A DNA stretch of 37,063 bases, taken from Mycolicibacter heraklionensis. Its GTDB lineage: Bacteria; Actinomycetota; Actinomycetes; Mycobacteriales; Mycobacteriaceae. Below are positions 15,549 to 23,013 of this stretch, piece after piece. The DNA is taken from the NCBI RefSeq assembly GCF_001021505.1, contig NZ_LDPO01000029.1, positions 1-37,063 on the forward strand, in the 5' to 3' direction. Under the pieces are notes generated by a model, which saw nothing but the letters and a program-made list of their open reading frames with translations, was not told where the DNA came from and did no database searches. Made by a program: the position numbers and the translations under genes. Within the stretch, counting starts at the first letter, position 1. Each line of letters starts with the position of its first letter.

Positions 15549-16135
15549 TCGCGTCGGTACGCGGCGAGGTCATCGACATCGCCCTGGACCACGCCGTGGT
15601 CGAAGCGGCCGGCGTCGGTTACAAGCTGATGGCCACCCCGGCAACCCTGTCGACGCTGCGCCGCGGCAGCGAAATCCGGTTGATCACCGCGATGATCGTG
15701 CGTGAAGACTCGATGACCCTCTACGGATTCCCCGACGGCGAGGCCCGCGATCTGTTCCTCACGCTGATCGGGGTTTCGGGTATCGGGCCCAAGATCGCGT
15801 TGGCCACCCTGGCGGTCTACGACGCCGCTGCACTGCGCCGGGCGCTCGCCGAAGGGGACGTCCCCGCATTGACCCGGGTGCCCGGGATCGGCAAGCGCGG
15901 CGCCGAGCGGCTGGTGCTGGAACTGCGCGACAAGATCGGTGCGGTGGCGACGTCGGACGGCGCCGTGTTCAGCGGTCACGCGGTACGCGCCCCGGTGATC
16001 GAAGCCCTGATCGGGCTTGGCTTTGCCGCCAAGCAGGCCGAAGAGACCACCGACAAGGTACTGGCCGACGCCCCCGACGCGACCACCTCCGAGGTGCTGC
16101 GGACCGCGCTGAGCCGGCTGGGGAAGACCAAGTGA
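15545..16135 (+). CDS. ruvA: Holliday junction branch migration protein RuvA
   Basis: Junction-binding subunit that holds the crossover DNA and positions two RuvB rings. Domain I (OB fold) starts MIASVRGEVIDIALDHAVVEAAGVGY. Two helix-hairpin-helix segments follow (LIGVSGIGPKIALATLA and VPGIGKRGAERLVLELRDK). The C-terminal UBA-like domain that contacts RuvB ends at LSRLGKTK. The 196 residues equal the M. tuberculosis protein. It is coupled by 4-base overlaps to ruvC (ATGA) and ruvB (GTGA). No unusual features. Confidence 0.98.
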   Translation: MIASVRGEVIDIALDHAVVEAAGVGYKLMATPATLSTLRRGSEIRLITAMIVREDSMTLYGFPDGEARDLFLTLIGVSGIGPKIALATLAVYDAAALRRALAEGDVPALTRVPGIGKRGAERLVLELRDKIGAVATSDGAVFSGHAVRAPVIEALIGLGFAAKQAEETTDKVLADAPDATTSEVLRTALSRLGKTK

Positions 16136-17184
16136 GCGAACCGGCCGAACCGGACGACCGCGAGGTGTCCCCGGCGCTGACGGTCGGGGAGGGCGACATC
16201 GACGCCGGCCTACGTCCGCGCAGTCTGGCCGAGTTCATCGGCCAGCCCCGGGTACGCGAGCAACTGCAACTGGTGATCGAGGGCGCCAAGAACCGCGGCG
16301 GCACACCCGATCACATCTTGCTGTCCGGCCCGCCGGGGCTGGGCAAGACGTCACTGGCGATGATCATCGCCAGTGAACTGGGCAGTTCGTTGCGGGTGAC
16401 CTCCGGGCCGGCGCTGGAACGTGCCGGAGATCTGGCCGCGATGCTGTCGAACCTGGTCGAGCATGACGTGCTGTTCATCGACGAGATCCACCGCATCGCC
16501 CGGCCCGCCGAGGAGATGCTGTACCTGGCGATGGAGGACTTCCGCGTCGACGTCGTGGTCGGTAAGGGCCCCGGCGCCACCTCGATACCGCTGGAAGTGG
16601 CGCCGTTCACCCTGGTCGGCGCGACCACCCGATCCGGTGCACTGACCGGTCCACTGCGCGACCGGTTCGGGTTCACCGCGCACATGGATTTCTACGAGCC
16701 GGCCGAACTGCAGCGGGTGCTGGCACGCTCAGCGAAGATCCTCGGGATCGAACTGGGGGCCGAAGCGGCGGCGGAGGTCGCGCGGCGCTCCCGCGGCACG
16801 CCGCGGATCGCCAACCGGTTGTTGCGCCGGGTGCGTGACTACGCCGAAGTGCGTGCCGACGGGGTGATCACCCGCGACGTGGCCAAGGCCGCCTTGGCGG
16901 TCTACGACGTCGACGAGCTGGGCCTGGACCGCCTCGACCGCGCGGTGCTTTCCGCGCTGACCCGAAGCTTCGGCGGCGGCCCGGTCGGGGTCTCCACGCT
17001 GGCGGTTGCGGTGGGCGAGGAGGCCGCCACCGTCGAAGAGGTCTGCGAGCCGTTCCTGGTGCGCGCCGGAATGGTGGCGCGCACTCCGCGGGGTCGCGTT
17101 GCGACTCCGGCGGCCTGGACGCACCTGGGCATGGTTCCCCCGGCGGGAGCCGGTGGGCTGGGGCAGCCGGGGTTGTTCGAGTAG
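16132..17184 (+). CDS. ruvB: Holliday junction helicase motor RuvB
   Basis: AAA+ ATPase that forms hexameric rings and pumps DNA through the RuvA-bound junction. Walker A GPPGLGKT is at residues 66-73, Walker B LFIDEIHR at ~114, sensor 1 LVGATTRSG at ~160, and the Arg-containing RGTPRIANRLLRRVRDYAEV block at ~220. A C-terminal winged-helix domain follows. It has 350 residues (M. tuberculosis about 344). The GTG start overlaps the ruvA stop. Last gene of ruvCAB; only six bases separate it from the convergent gabT stop, so there is no room for a classical hairpin terminator between them. Confidence 0.98.
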   Translation: MSEPAEPDDREVSPALTVGEGDIDAGLRPRSLAEFIGQPRVREQLQLVIEGAKNRGGTPDHILLSGPPGLGKTSLAMIIASELGSSLRVTSGPALERAGDLAAMLSNLVEHDVLFIDEIHRIARPAEEMLYLAMEDFRVDVVVGKGPGATSIPLEVAPFTLVGATTRSGALTGPLRDRFGFTAHMDFYEPAELQRVLARSAKILGIELGAEAAAEVARRSRGTPRIANRLLRRVRDYAEVRADGVITRDVAKAALAVYDVDELGLDRLDRAVLSALTRSFGGGPVGVSTLAVAVGEEAATVEEVCEPFLVRAGMVARTPRGRVATPAAWTHLGMVPPAGAGGLGQPGLFE

Positions 17185-17190
17185 GTGCGG

Positions 17191-18546
17191 CTAGAGCTTG
17201 CCCAGTTCGGCGGCCAGCACGTCCAAGCCCTCCGACAGCAGTGCGTCGCTGATGGTCAGCGGCGGTAGCAGACGCACCACATTGCCGAAGGTTCCGCAGG
17301 TCAACACGATCACACCCGCCCGATGACATGCTGCCGCCAGGGCGCTGGTCAGGGCCGGGTCGGGTTCGGTCGTGTCGGGTCGCACCAGCTCGACGGCGAT
17401 CATGGCGCCGCGACCGCGAACGTCACCGATGCGGTCGTCGTCGGCCTGTAACCGGCCCAGCCGCTCGAAGATCAGCCGCTCGATCTGCCGGGCCCGGCCC
17501 ACCAGGTCGTCGGCCTCGACGGTCGCCAATGCCCCCAGCGCCGCAGCGCAGGCCACCGGGTTGCCGCCGAATGTGCCGCCCAGGCCGCTGACATGCGGGG
17601 CGTCCATGATGTCGGCGCGGCCGGTGACCGCTGCCAACGGCAGGCCCCCGCCGATGCCCTTGGCGGTGCAGATCAGGTCCGGCGCCATCCCGGCCGGGCC
17701 TTCGTGGTCACAGGCGAACATCGCCCCGGTGCGCGCGAAACCGGTCTGTACCTCGTCGGCGATGAACACCACGTCGTTGTCGCGGCACCACGCCAGCAGC
17801 GCGGGCAGAAAGCCCGGCGCCGGGACGATGAACCCGCCCTCGCCTTGGATCGGTTCGATGACCAGAGCCGCCAGATTGTGGGCGCCGATCTGGTTCTCCA
17901 GGATGCCGATGGCCCGGTCGGCGGCTCGTTCCCCGTCGCTGCCCAGCTCTTTGTCGATCAGGCTGTCGCGGTAGGGGTAGGACGCCGGCGCGCGGTAGAT
18001 GTCGGGCGCGAACGGGCCGAATCCGCTCTTGTACGGCATCGACTTGGCGGTCAGCGCCATCGTCAGGTTGGTGCGGCCGTGGTAGCCGTGGTCGAACGCC
18101 GCCACCGCGGTCTTGCGGGTGTAGGACCGGGCGATCTTGACGGCGTTCTCCAGGGCTTCGGCACCGGAGTTGAGCAGCACCGAACGCTTCTCGAAGTCGC
18201 CCGGCGTGATCCGGTTCAGTGCTTCGGCGACGGCCACATATCCCTCGTAAGGCGTGACCATGAAACAGGTGTGGGTGAACTCGGCGACCTGCTGCTGCGC
18301 CGCCTCCACCACGCGGGGCGCGGCGTTACCGACCGTGGTCACCGCGATTCCCGAACCCAGGTCGATCAGCCGGTTGCCGTCGACGTCCTCCACGATGCCC
18401 CCGCCGGCCCGGGCCGCGTACACCGGCAGCGTGCTGCCCACCCCGCGTGCCACGGCCATCGCGCGGCGCCGCGCCAGCTGCACCGAGCCGGGGCCGGGGA
18501 TCTCGGTGGCCAGGTGACGACTCTGCAGCAGCGGCGGCACTGACAT
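17191..18546 (-). CDS. gabT: 4-aminobutyrate aminotransferase GabT
   Basis: Class III pyridoxal-phosphate aminotransferase; it moves the amino group of GABA (or a similar omega-amine) to 2-oxoglutarate, giving succinic semialdehyde and glutamate. PLP motifs: LNSGAEALENAVKIAR (~126-141), DHGYHGRT with the ring-stacking aromatic residue, FIADEVQTGFARTG with the PLP-contacting Asp264, and ICTAKGIGGGLPL with the Schiff-base Lys296. It has 451 residues (M. tuberculosis Rv2589 about 449). The gene is in the same position relative to ruvB as in M. tuberculosis and convergent with it. A small secreted-protein gene lies 34 bases upstream on the same strand and may share its transcript. Confidence 0.95.
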   Translation of the reverse strand: MSVPPLLQSRHLATEIPGPGSVQLARRRAMAVARGVGSTLPVYAARAGGGIVEDVDGNRLIDLGSGIAVTTVGNAAPRVVEAAQQQVAEFTHTCFMVTPYEGYVAVAEALNRITPGDFEKRSVLLNSGAEALENAVKIARSYTRKTAVAAFDHGYHGRTNLTMALTAKSMPYKSGFGPFAPDIYRAPASYPYRDSLIDKELGSDGERAADRAIGILENQIGAHNLAALVIEPIQGEGGFIVPAPGFLPALLAWCRDNDVVFIADEVQTGFARTGAMFACDHEGPAGMAPDLICTAKGIGGGLPLAAVTGRADIMDAPHVSGLGGTFGGNPVACAAALGALATVEADDLVGRARQIERLIFERLGRLQADDDRIGDVRGRGAMIAVELVRPDTTEPDPALTSALAAACHRAGVIVLTCGTFGNVVRLLPPLTISDALLSEGLDVLAAELGKL

Positions 18547-18580
18547 GGGACGGGGCCTCCTTAGCGGTCCTTGCCGCGGC

Positions 18581-18901
18581 TCAGATCTGGCCGAGCGGCC
18601 GGCAGGCGTTGCCGAATGGTTGCCAATATTCGCCGGGCGGGCAGGCCAGCGGTGTCGGTCCCTGGCCCAGCGGCATGCAGGTGTTGGTGCTCGGCTCCCA
18701 GTACTGGCCGCCGGGGCAGGCCAGTGGTGTCGGTCCCTGGCCCAGCGGCATGCAGGTGTTGGTGCTCGGCTCCCAGTACTGGCCGGCCGGACAGTTCAGC
18801 GGCTCCGCGGATCCGATGGCGGGCATGGCGATCGCTCCCACTGCCAGGGGAGCCGCTGCGAAGGCAACGGCGGTCGCCAGACCACACGCGAAGTTTTTCA
18901 T
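18581..18901 (-). CDS. Small secreted Cys-rich tandem-repeat protein
   Basis: A 106-residue exported protein of unknown function. MKNF followed by a hydrophobic core and an Ala-rich cut region (IGSAEP) is a clear signal peptide of about 35 residues. The mature part is built from three copies of a ~25-residue unit, C-P-x-G-x-Y-W-x-P-x5-C-x-P-L-G-Q: two are nearly identical and the third is diverged (CPPGEYWQPFGNACRPLGQI). Each copy has two Cys, so one disulfide per unit is likely. The pattern of Cys, aromatic and Pro residues recalls small carbohydrate-binding (chitin-binding-like) modules, but I cannot name a family. The ATG at 18901 has AAGG about eight bases upstream; an extended frame to 19024 is not supported. 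It lies upstream of gabT in the same orientation. Confidence 0.75.
   Translation of the reverse strand: MKNFACGLATAVAFAAAPLAVGAIAMPAIGSAEPLNCPAGQYWEPSTNTCMPLGQGPTPLACPGGQYWEPSTNTCMPLGQGPTPLACPPGEYWQPFGNACRPLGQI
18644..18793 (-). repeat. Two near-identical 75-bp tandem repeats inside a coding region
   Basis: Units 18644-18718 and 18719-18793 encode 25 residues each. The 59-base core (18651-18709 and 18726-18784) is identical; differences are one base near the start and a few in the last ten bases. Silent sites are identical too, so the duplication is recent or kept alike by gene conversion. Copy number probably varies between strains. Confidence 0.9.
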
Positions 18902-18944
18902 CGGCCAACCTTCCCTCGAGAATCCTGACCCCCCTGTCACCGAC

Positions 18945-18950
18945 AGCCTA
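18945..18950 (-). promoter_or_regulatory. Possible -10 box for the repeat-protein/gabT transcript
   Basis: On the minus strand TAGGCT fits the TANNNT pattern, 43 bases upstream of the ATG at 18901. No clear -35 is seen. Confidence 0.3.
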
Positions 18951-18987
18951 GGGGGTGGACGGCGGTACCGACGCGCGGTCGCCGGAC

Positions 18988-19015
18988 ACAGTGGCACACT
19001 GTTGTCATCACAGTG
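18988..19015. promoter_or_regulatory. Three alternating ACAGTG/CACTGT half-sites upstream of yajC
   Basis: ACAGTG (18988-18993), CACTGT (18997-19002) and ACAGTG (19010-19015) form two overlapping inverted repeats with 3- and 7-base centres, 69 bases before the yajC ATG. They could bind a dimeric regulator of yajC-secDF or form alternative small hairpins. No known mycobacterial regulator motif is recognised. Confidence 0.35.
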
Positions 19016-19083
19016 GCCCGCCACACCTCAGGTGGTCCGGTGCCGGAGACTCATTCGAACAAGTCGAAAGATCGGTTGTCGTC

Positions 19084-19392
19084 ATGGAAAACATGGTTGC
19101 CTTCCTGCCGCTGCTCCTCGTCATGGGCGCGTTTATGTTCTTCGCCTCGCGGCGGCAGAAGCGCGCTATGCAGGCCACCATCGACCTGCACGAGTCGCTG
19201 CGGGTCGGCGACCGGGTGCACACCACGTCGGGACTGCAGGGCACCATCACCCGCATCACCGAGGACGACGTCGACCTGGAGATCGCAGACGGTGTGGTGA
19301 CCACCTGGATGAAGCTGGCCGTTCGGGACAAGATCGAGCCGGAGGAGTTGACGGCCGAGGCCGCAGTCGAAGAGGCCGTAGAGGGCGCTTAA
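19084..19392 (+). CDS. yajC: Sec translocon accessory protein YajC
   Basis: Small single-span membrane protein that associates with SecDF and the Sec channel. One N-terminal helix (residues ~5-22, VAFLPLLLVMGAFMFFASR) is followed by a positively charged RRQKRAM stretch and a cytosolic domain with the family motifs LRVGDRVHTTSGLQGTI and GVVTTWMKLAVRDKI. It has 102 residues; the acidic tail is shorter than in M. tuberculosis (about 115). The ATG at 19084 matches the family start; the ribosome site is weak. It stands 194 bases before secD in the same direction, as in M. tuberculosis Rv2588c-Rv2587c. Confidence 0.95.
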   Translation: MENMVAFLPLLLVMGAFMFFASRRQKRAMQATIDLHESLRVGDRVHTTSGLQGTITRITEDDVDLEIADGVVTTWMKLAVRDKIEPEELTAEAAVEEAVEGA

Positions 19393-19586
19393 ACAGCTCG
19401 CCGCCATCTGGCCAGCCGTCTGACACCCCCGACGCGCGGAACGCCCGCCCAACGATCGTCCCGGCCAGCCGGGCACGTACCCTTTTGCGGGTGCAGTGGT
19501 ACTGATCGCTGCGGGCGGTCCGGGCATGGGCCAGCCCCGACGATCACGACAGCGCATTGCGCAATGAGCGAAGGAGACTCAACAAC

Positions 19587-21671
19587 GTGGCATCGCCTTC
19601 GGCGCCGGTGCACCCTGCCCGCAACCTGGCGGTGTTCCTGGCATTGCTCATCGGCGTCTACCTGCTGGTATTCCTGACCGGAAACAAGCTCGCCGAACCC
19701 AAGCTCGGTATCGACCTGCAGGGCGGCACTCGTGTGACGCTCACCGCGCGCACCCCGGACGGCTCCACGCCGACCCGTGACGCGCTCAACCAGGCGCAAC
19801 AGATCATCAGCGCCCGGGTCAACGGGCTCGGTGTGTCGGGCTCTGAGGTCATCATCGACGGCAACAACCTGGTCATCACGGTGCCGGGCAGCGACGGCAA
19901 CGAGGCCCGCACTCTCGGCCAAACGGCCCGGCTCTACATCCGGCCGGTGATCAACGGCGTGTCGGTGCAGGAAGCTCAGGCAGCTGGCCGGATGCCCGGT
20001 CTCGGCGGTGGCGGCATGCCCGGCGTCCCGGGCCTGCCGCCCGGCGCCGGTGGCGGTGCTCCTGGCTTGCCCCCGGGCCTTGGCGGTGGTGGTGCTCCCG
20101 GTCTGCCTCCGGGCCTTGGCGGTGGTGGTGTTCCTGGCCTGCCTCCGGGCGCCGGCGGCGGTGCCCCTGGCCTGCCTCCGGGCTTCGGCGCGGGCGGGCA
20201 GGGCTTGTTCGGCGGGAACGGCGGGGCCGTCCCGCAGCAGCCGCTGACTCCGCCGGCCCAGCCGCGGCCGTACCCCCAGGAGCCGACCCCGACCCCGGGC
20301 ACCACCACGGCGAGCCCCGAACCTGAAAGCCCCAGCGAGACCGCCACTCCCGGCACTTCGGGCGTTCCGGAGCCCACGGCACCAGGATCGTCGGCCGAAA
20401 CGCCGGCACCTGGTGCGCAGATGCCCGCCTTGCCGGGGCTGCCCGGACTGCCGGGTCTGCCAGGTATGCCCGGCCAGGGTGATCAGGCCCAGGGCCTGGC
20501 AGCCCGTATCGCCGCGGAGAAGCGGCTGCGGCAGAGCGACAACAAAGTGGTGCAGGCGCTGGCCCTGCAGATCCAGGCCGGACGGTGCGACAAGGAAGAC
20601 ATCCTTGCCGGCAACGACGACCCGGACCTGCCCTTGGTGACCTGTTCGCAGGACCACCAGACGGCCTACCTGCTGGCGCCCTCGATCATCAGCGGCGACC
20701 AGATCGCCGACGCCAGCTCGGGCATGGACCAACGCAGCGGCTCCAACATCGTCCAGGTGCAGTTCAAAAGCGGCGCGGCCGACGTCTGGGCCGACTACAC
20801 CGCCGCGCACATCGGCACCCAGACCGCGTTCACGCTGGACTCACAGGTGGTCAGTGCACCGCAGATCCAGGAAGCCATCCCCGGTGGCCGCACCCAGATC
20901 ACCGGCGGCTCACCGGGATTCACCCCGGATGCGGCGCGCCAGCTGGCCAACGTCTTGAAGTACGGGTCGCTGCCGCTGTCGTTCGAAGCCTCCGAAGCTG
21001 AAACCGTCTCGGCCACACTGGGAATGACGTCGCTGAAGGCGGGTCTGATTGCCGGCTCGATCGGTCTGGCGCTGGTGCTGGTCTATTCGCTGCTCTACTA
21101 CCGAGTTCTCGGCGTGCTGACCGCACTGTCACTGGTGGTGGCCGGTGCCATGGTGTACGCGATCCTGGTGTTGTTGGGCCGGTACATCAACTACACGCTC
21201 GACCTGGCCGGTATCGCCGGTCTGATCATCGGTATCGGCACCACCGCGGACTCGTTCGTGGTGTTCTTCGAACGCATCAAGGACGAGATCCGCGAGGGCC
21301 GGTCGTTCCGATCGGCGGTGCCGCGCGGGTGGGCGCGGGCCCGCAAGACGATCGTGTCCGGCAACGCGGTCACCTTCCTGGCTGCGGCGGTGCTCTACTT
21401 CCTGGCGATCGGCCAGGTGAAGGGCTTCGCATTCACGCTGGGGCTGACCACGATCCTCGACCTGGTGGTGGTGTTCCTGGTGACCTGGCCACTGGTCTAC
21501 CTGGCATCCAAGTCGCCGACGCTGGCCAAGCCGTCCTACAACGGTCTCGGTGCGATTCAGCAGGTTGCACGCGAACGGCGGGCGGTAGCCAGATCGGGAG
21601 GCGCAACGGGCGGCAAGTCCGGAGCCAAAGCGCGCACGCGGGTAACCGCCCAGTCGACGGAACAGGGATAG
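19587..21671 (+). CDS. secD: Protein translocase subunit SecD with Gly/Pro repeat insert
   Basis: Membrane subunit that with SecF uses the proton gradient to help complete Sec export. TM1 is at residues ~13-33, followed by the conserved KLGIDLQGGTRVTL. The large extracytoplasmic P1 region ends with SIISGDQI and AIPGGRTQITGG, and five C-terminal helices carry the RND-like motifs (LDLAGIAGLIIGIGTTADSFVVFFERIKDE). It has 694 residues against about 573 in M. tuberculosis. The excess lies in an expanded linker at residues ~136-300, holding PGLPPG(L/A)GGGG-type tandem repeats and a Pro/Thr/Ser/Glu stretch ending in GLPGLPGLPGMPG. M. tuberculosis also has a Pro-rich linker here, but shorter and without this repeat. 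The GTG at 19587 has AAGGAG ten bases upstream and aligns with the family start; a TTG at 19557 is the alternative. secF follows after 4 bases. Confidence 0.97.
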   Translation: MASPSAPVHPARNLAVFLALLIGVYLLVFLTGNKLAEPKLGIDLQGGTRVTLTARTPDGSTPTRDALNQAQQIISARVNGLGVSGSEVIIDGNNLVITVPGSDGNEARTLGQTARLYIRPVINGVSVQEAQAAGRMPGLGGGGMPGVPGLPPGAGGGAPGLPPGLGGGGAPGLPPGLGGGGVPGLPPGAGGGAPGLPPGFGAGGQGLFGGNGGAVPQQPLTPPAQPRPYPQEPTPTPGTTTASPEPESPSETATPGTSGVPEPTAPGSSAETPAPGAQMPALPGLPGLPGLPGMPGQGDQAQGLAARIAAEKRLRQSDNKVVQALALQIQAGRCDKEDILAGNDDPDLPLVTCSQDHQTAYLLAPSIISGDQIADASSGMDQRSGSNIVQVQFKSGAADVWADYTAAHIGTQTAFTLDSQVVSAPQIQEAIPGGRTQITGGSPGFTPDAARQLANVLKYGSLPLSFEASEAETVSATLGMTSLKAGLIAGSIGLALVLVYSLLYYRVLGVLTALSLVVAGAMVYAILVLLGRYINYTLDLAGIAGLIIGIGTTADSFVVFFERIKDEIREGRSFRSAVPRGWARARKTIVSGNAVTFLAAAVLYFLAIGQVKGFAFTLGLTTILDLVVVFLVTWPLVYLASKSPTLAKPSYNGLGAIQQVARERRAVARSGGATGGKSGAKARTRVTAQSTEQG
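19992..20220 (+). repeat. Collagen-like Gly/Pro repeat tract in secD
   Basis: Residues ~136-211 of SecD are mainly repeats of about 13-15 residues of the form (A/V)PGLPPG(L/A)GGGG. Adjacent DNA units are very similar, which fits growth by slippage. A second short run, GLPGLPGLPGMPG, is encoded at about 20433-20475. Confidence 0.85.
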
Positions 21672-21675
21672 CCAG

Positions 21676-23007
21676 ATGGCCAAACCGAACACCAGTAGCG
21701 GCACGAAGCGCGCGACGAAGTCCGCGAAAGGCGACGCCGCAGCCGTCGAGCTCACCAAGAGTCGGACCGCCGTCGATGAAGGCGCCCGCAAGAAGGCAAC
21801 CTCGACCAAGGCGCCGAAGCACGGTTTCCTGTCGCGGCTCTACACCGGCACCGGTGCTTTCGAGGTCATCGGTAAGCGGCGGATGTGGTACGCGATCAGC
21901 GGCGCGATGGTCGCGATCGCGATAGTCAGCATTCTGGTCCGCGGCTTCACCTTCGGCATCGACTTCGCCGGCGGCACCAAGGTGTCCTTCCCGCGCGGAG
22001 ACACCAGCGTCACCCAGGTCGAAGAGGTGTTCCGTAAGAGCGTCGGCAACAGCCCTGAGTCGGTGGTCGTGGTCGGCAACGGCAACTCGGCGACGGTGCA
22101 GATCCGCGCCGAGACGCTCACCAACGAGCAGACCGAGAAGTTGCGCGACGACCTGTTCGACGCCTTCCAGCCCGTCGGCCCCAACGGTGAGCCGAGCAAG
22201 CAGGCGATCAGTGACTCGGCGGTGTCGGAGACCTGGGGCGGGCAGATCACCCAGAAGGCCGTGATCGCCCTGGTGGTGTTCCTGCTGCTGGCGTCGCTGT
22301 ATATCACCGTGCGCTACGAGTGGTACATGACCCTGTCGGCCATGATCTCGATGGTCTTCGACATTCTCGTCACCGCCGGGGTCTATTCGCTGGTCGGATT
22401 CGAGGTCACACCGGCCACCGTCATCGGCCTGTTGACCATTCTCGGGTTCTCGATCTACGACACCGTCATCGTGTTCGACAAGGTCGAGGAGAACACCCAC
22501 GATTTCGAGCACAAACCCAAGCTGACCTACGCCGAGCAGGCCAACCTGGCCATCAACCAGACCTTCATGCGGTCGATCAACACCAGCCTGATCTCGGCGT
22601 TGCCGATCATCTCGCTGATGGTGGTCGCCGTGTGGCTGCTGGGAGTGGGCACGCTGCAGGACCTCGCGCTGGTGCAGTTGGTCGGCGTCGTCGTCGGCAC
22701 TTATTCATCGATCTACCTGGCCACACCGCTGCTGGTCACGCTGCGGGAACGCACCGAGCTGGTGCAGAACCACACCCGCCGGGTGATGCGGCGACGCAAT
22801 GCCGCGGCCGGTTCGAAAGTGGCACCGGCCGGCAGCGAAGGCACGGGCGGCACCGAGGACGCCGGAGACGACGAGGACACCACTGGCGGCGGAGACGAAG
22901 CTGCGGTGGCGACGGCGCCGAGCGCCCCGGCTCCCGGCGCAAAGCCGGTCCGCCCCACCAGCCGGCGCAGCCAGCGTCCGACCGGCAAGCCGGGCGCCGG
23001 TCGGTAA
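21676..23007 (+). CDS. secF: Protein translocase subunit SecF
   Basis: Partner of SecD in the proton-driven export complex. A long basic N-terminus (residues ~1-55, rich in Lys, Thr and Ala) precedes TM1. The P1 head with FGIDFAGGTKVSFPRG follows, then the C-terminal five-helix bundle with the family motif ILGFSIYDTVIVFDKVEEN. The C-terminal tail is acidic, then Ala/Pro/Arg-rich. It has 443 residues (M. tuberculosis 442). The ATG is 4 bases after the secD stop, so the two are translated together. The solute-binding lipoprotein gene starts 6 bases after its stop. Confidence 0.97.
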   Translation: MAKPNTSSGTKRATKSAKGDAAAVELTKSRTAVDEGARKKATSTKAPKHGFLSRLYTGTGAFEVIGKRRMWYAISGAMVAIAIVSILVRGFTFGIDFAGGTKVSFPRGDTSVTQVEEVFRKSVGNSPESVVVVGNGNSATVQIRAETLTNEQTEKLRDDLFDAFQPVGPNGEPSKQAISDSAVSETWGGQITQKAVIALVVFLLLASLYITVRYEWYMTLSAMISMVFDILVTAGVYSLVGFEVTPATVIGLLTILGFSIYDTVIVFDKVEENTHDFEHKPKLTYAEQANLAINQTFMRSINTSLISALPIISLMVVAVWLLGVGTLQDLALVQLVGVVVGTYSSIYLATPLLVTLRERTELVQNHTRRVMRRRNAAAGSKVAPAGSEGTGGTEDAGDDEDTTGGGDEAAVATAPSAPAPGAKPVRPTSRRSQRPTGKPGAGR

Positions 23008-23013
23008 CCGGCG

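Noticed and set aside
18644..18793. CRISPR-like repeat pair
   Set aside because: The repeats are 75 bases, directly adjacent without spacers, and code for part of a signal-peptide protein.
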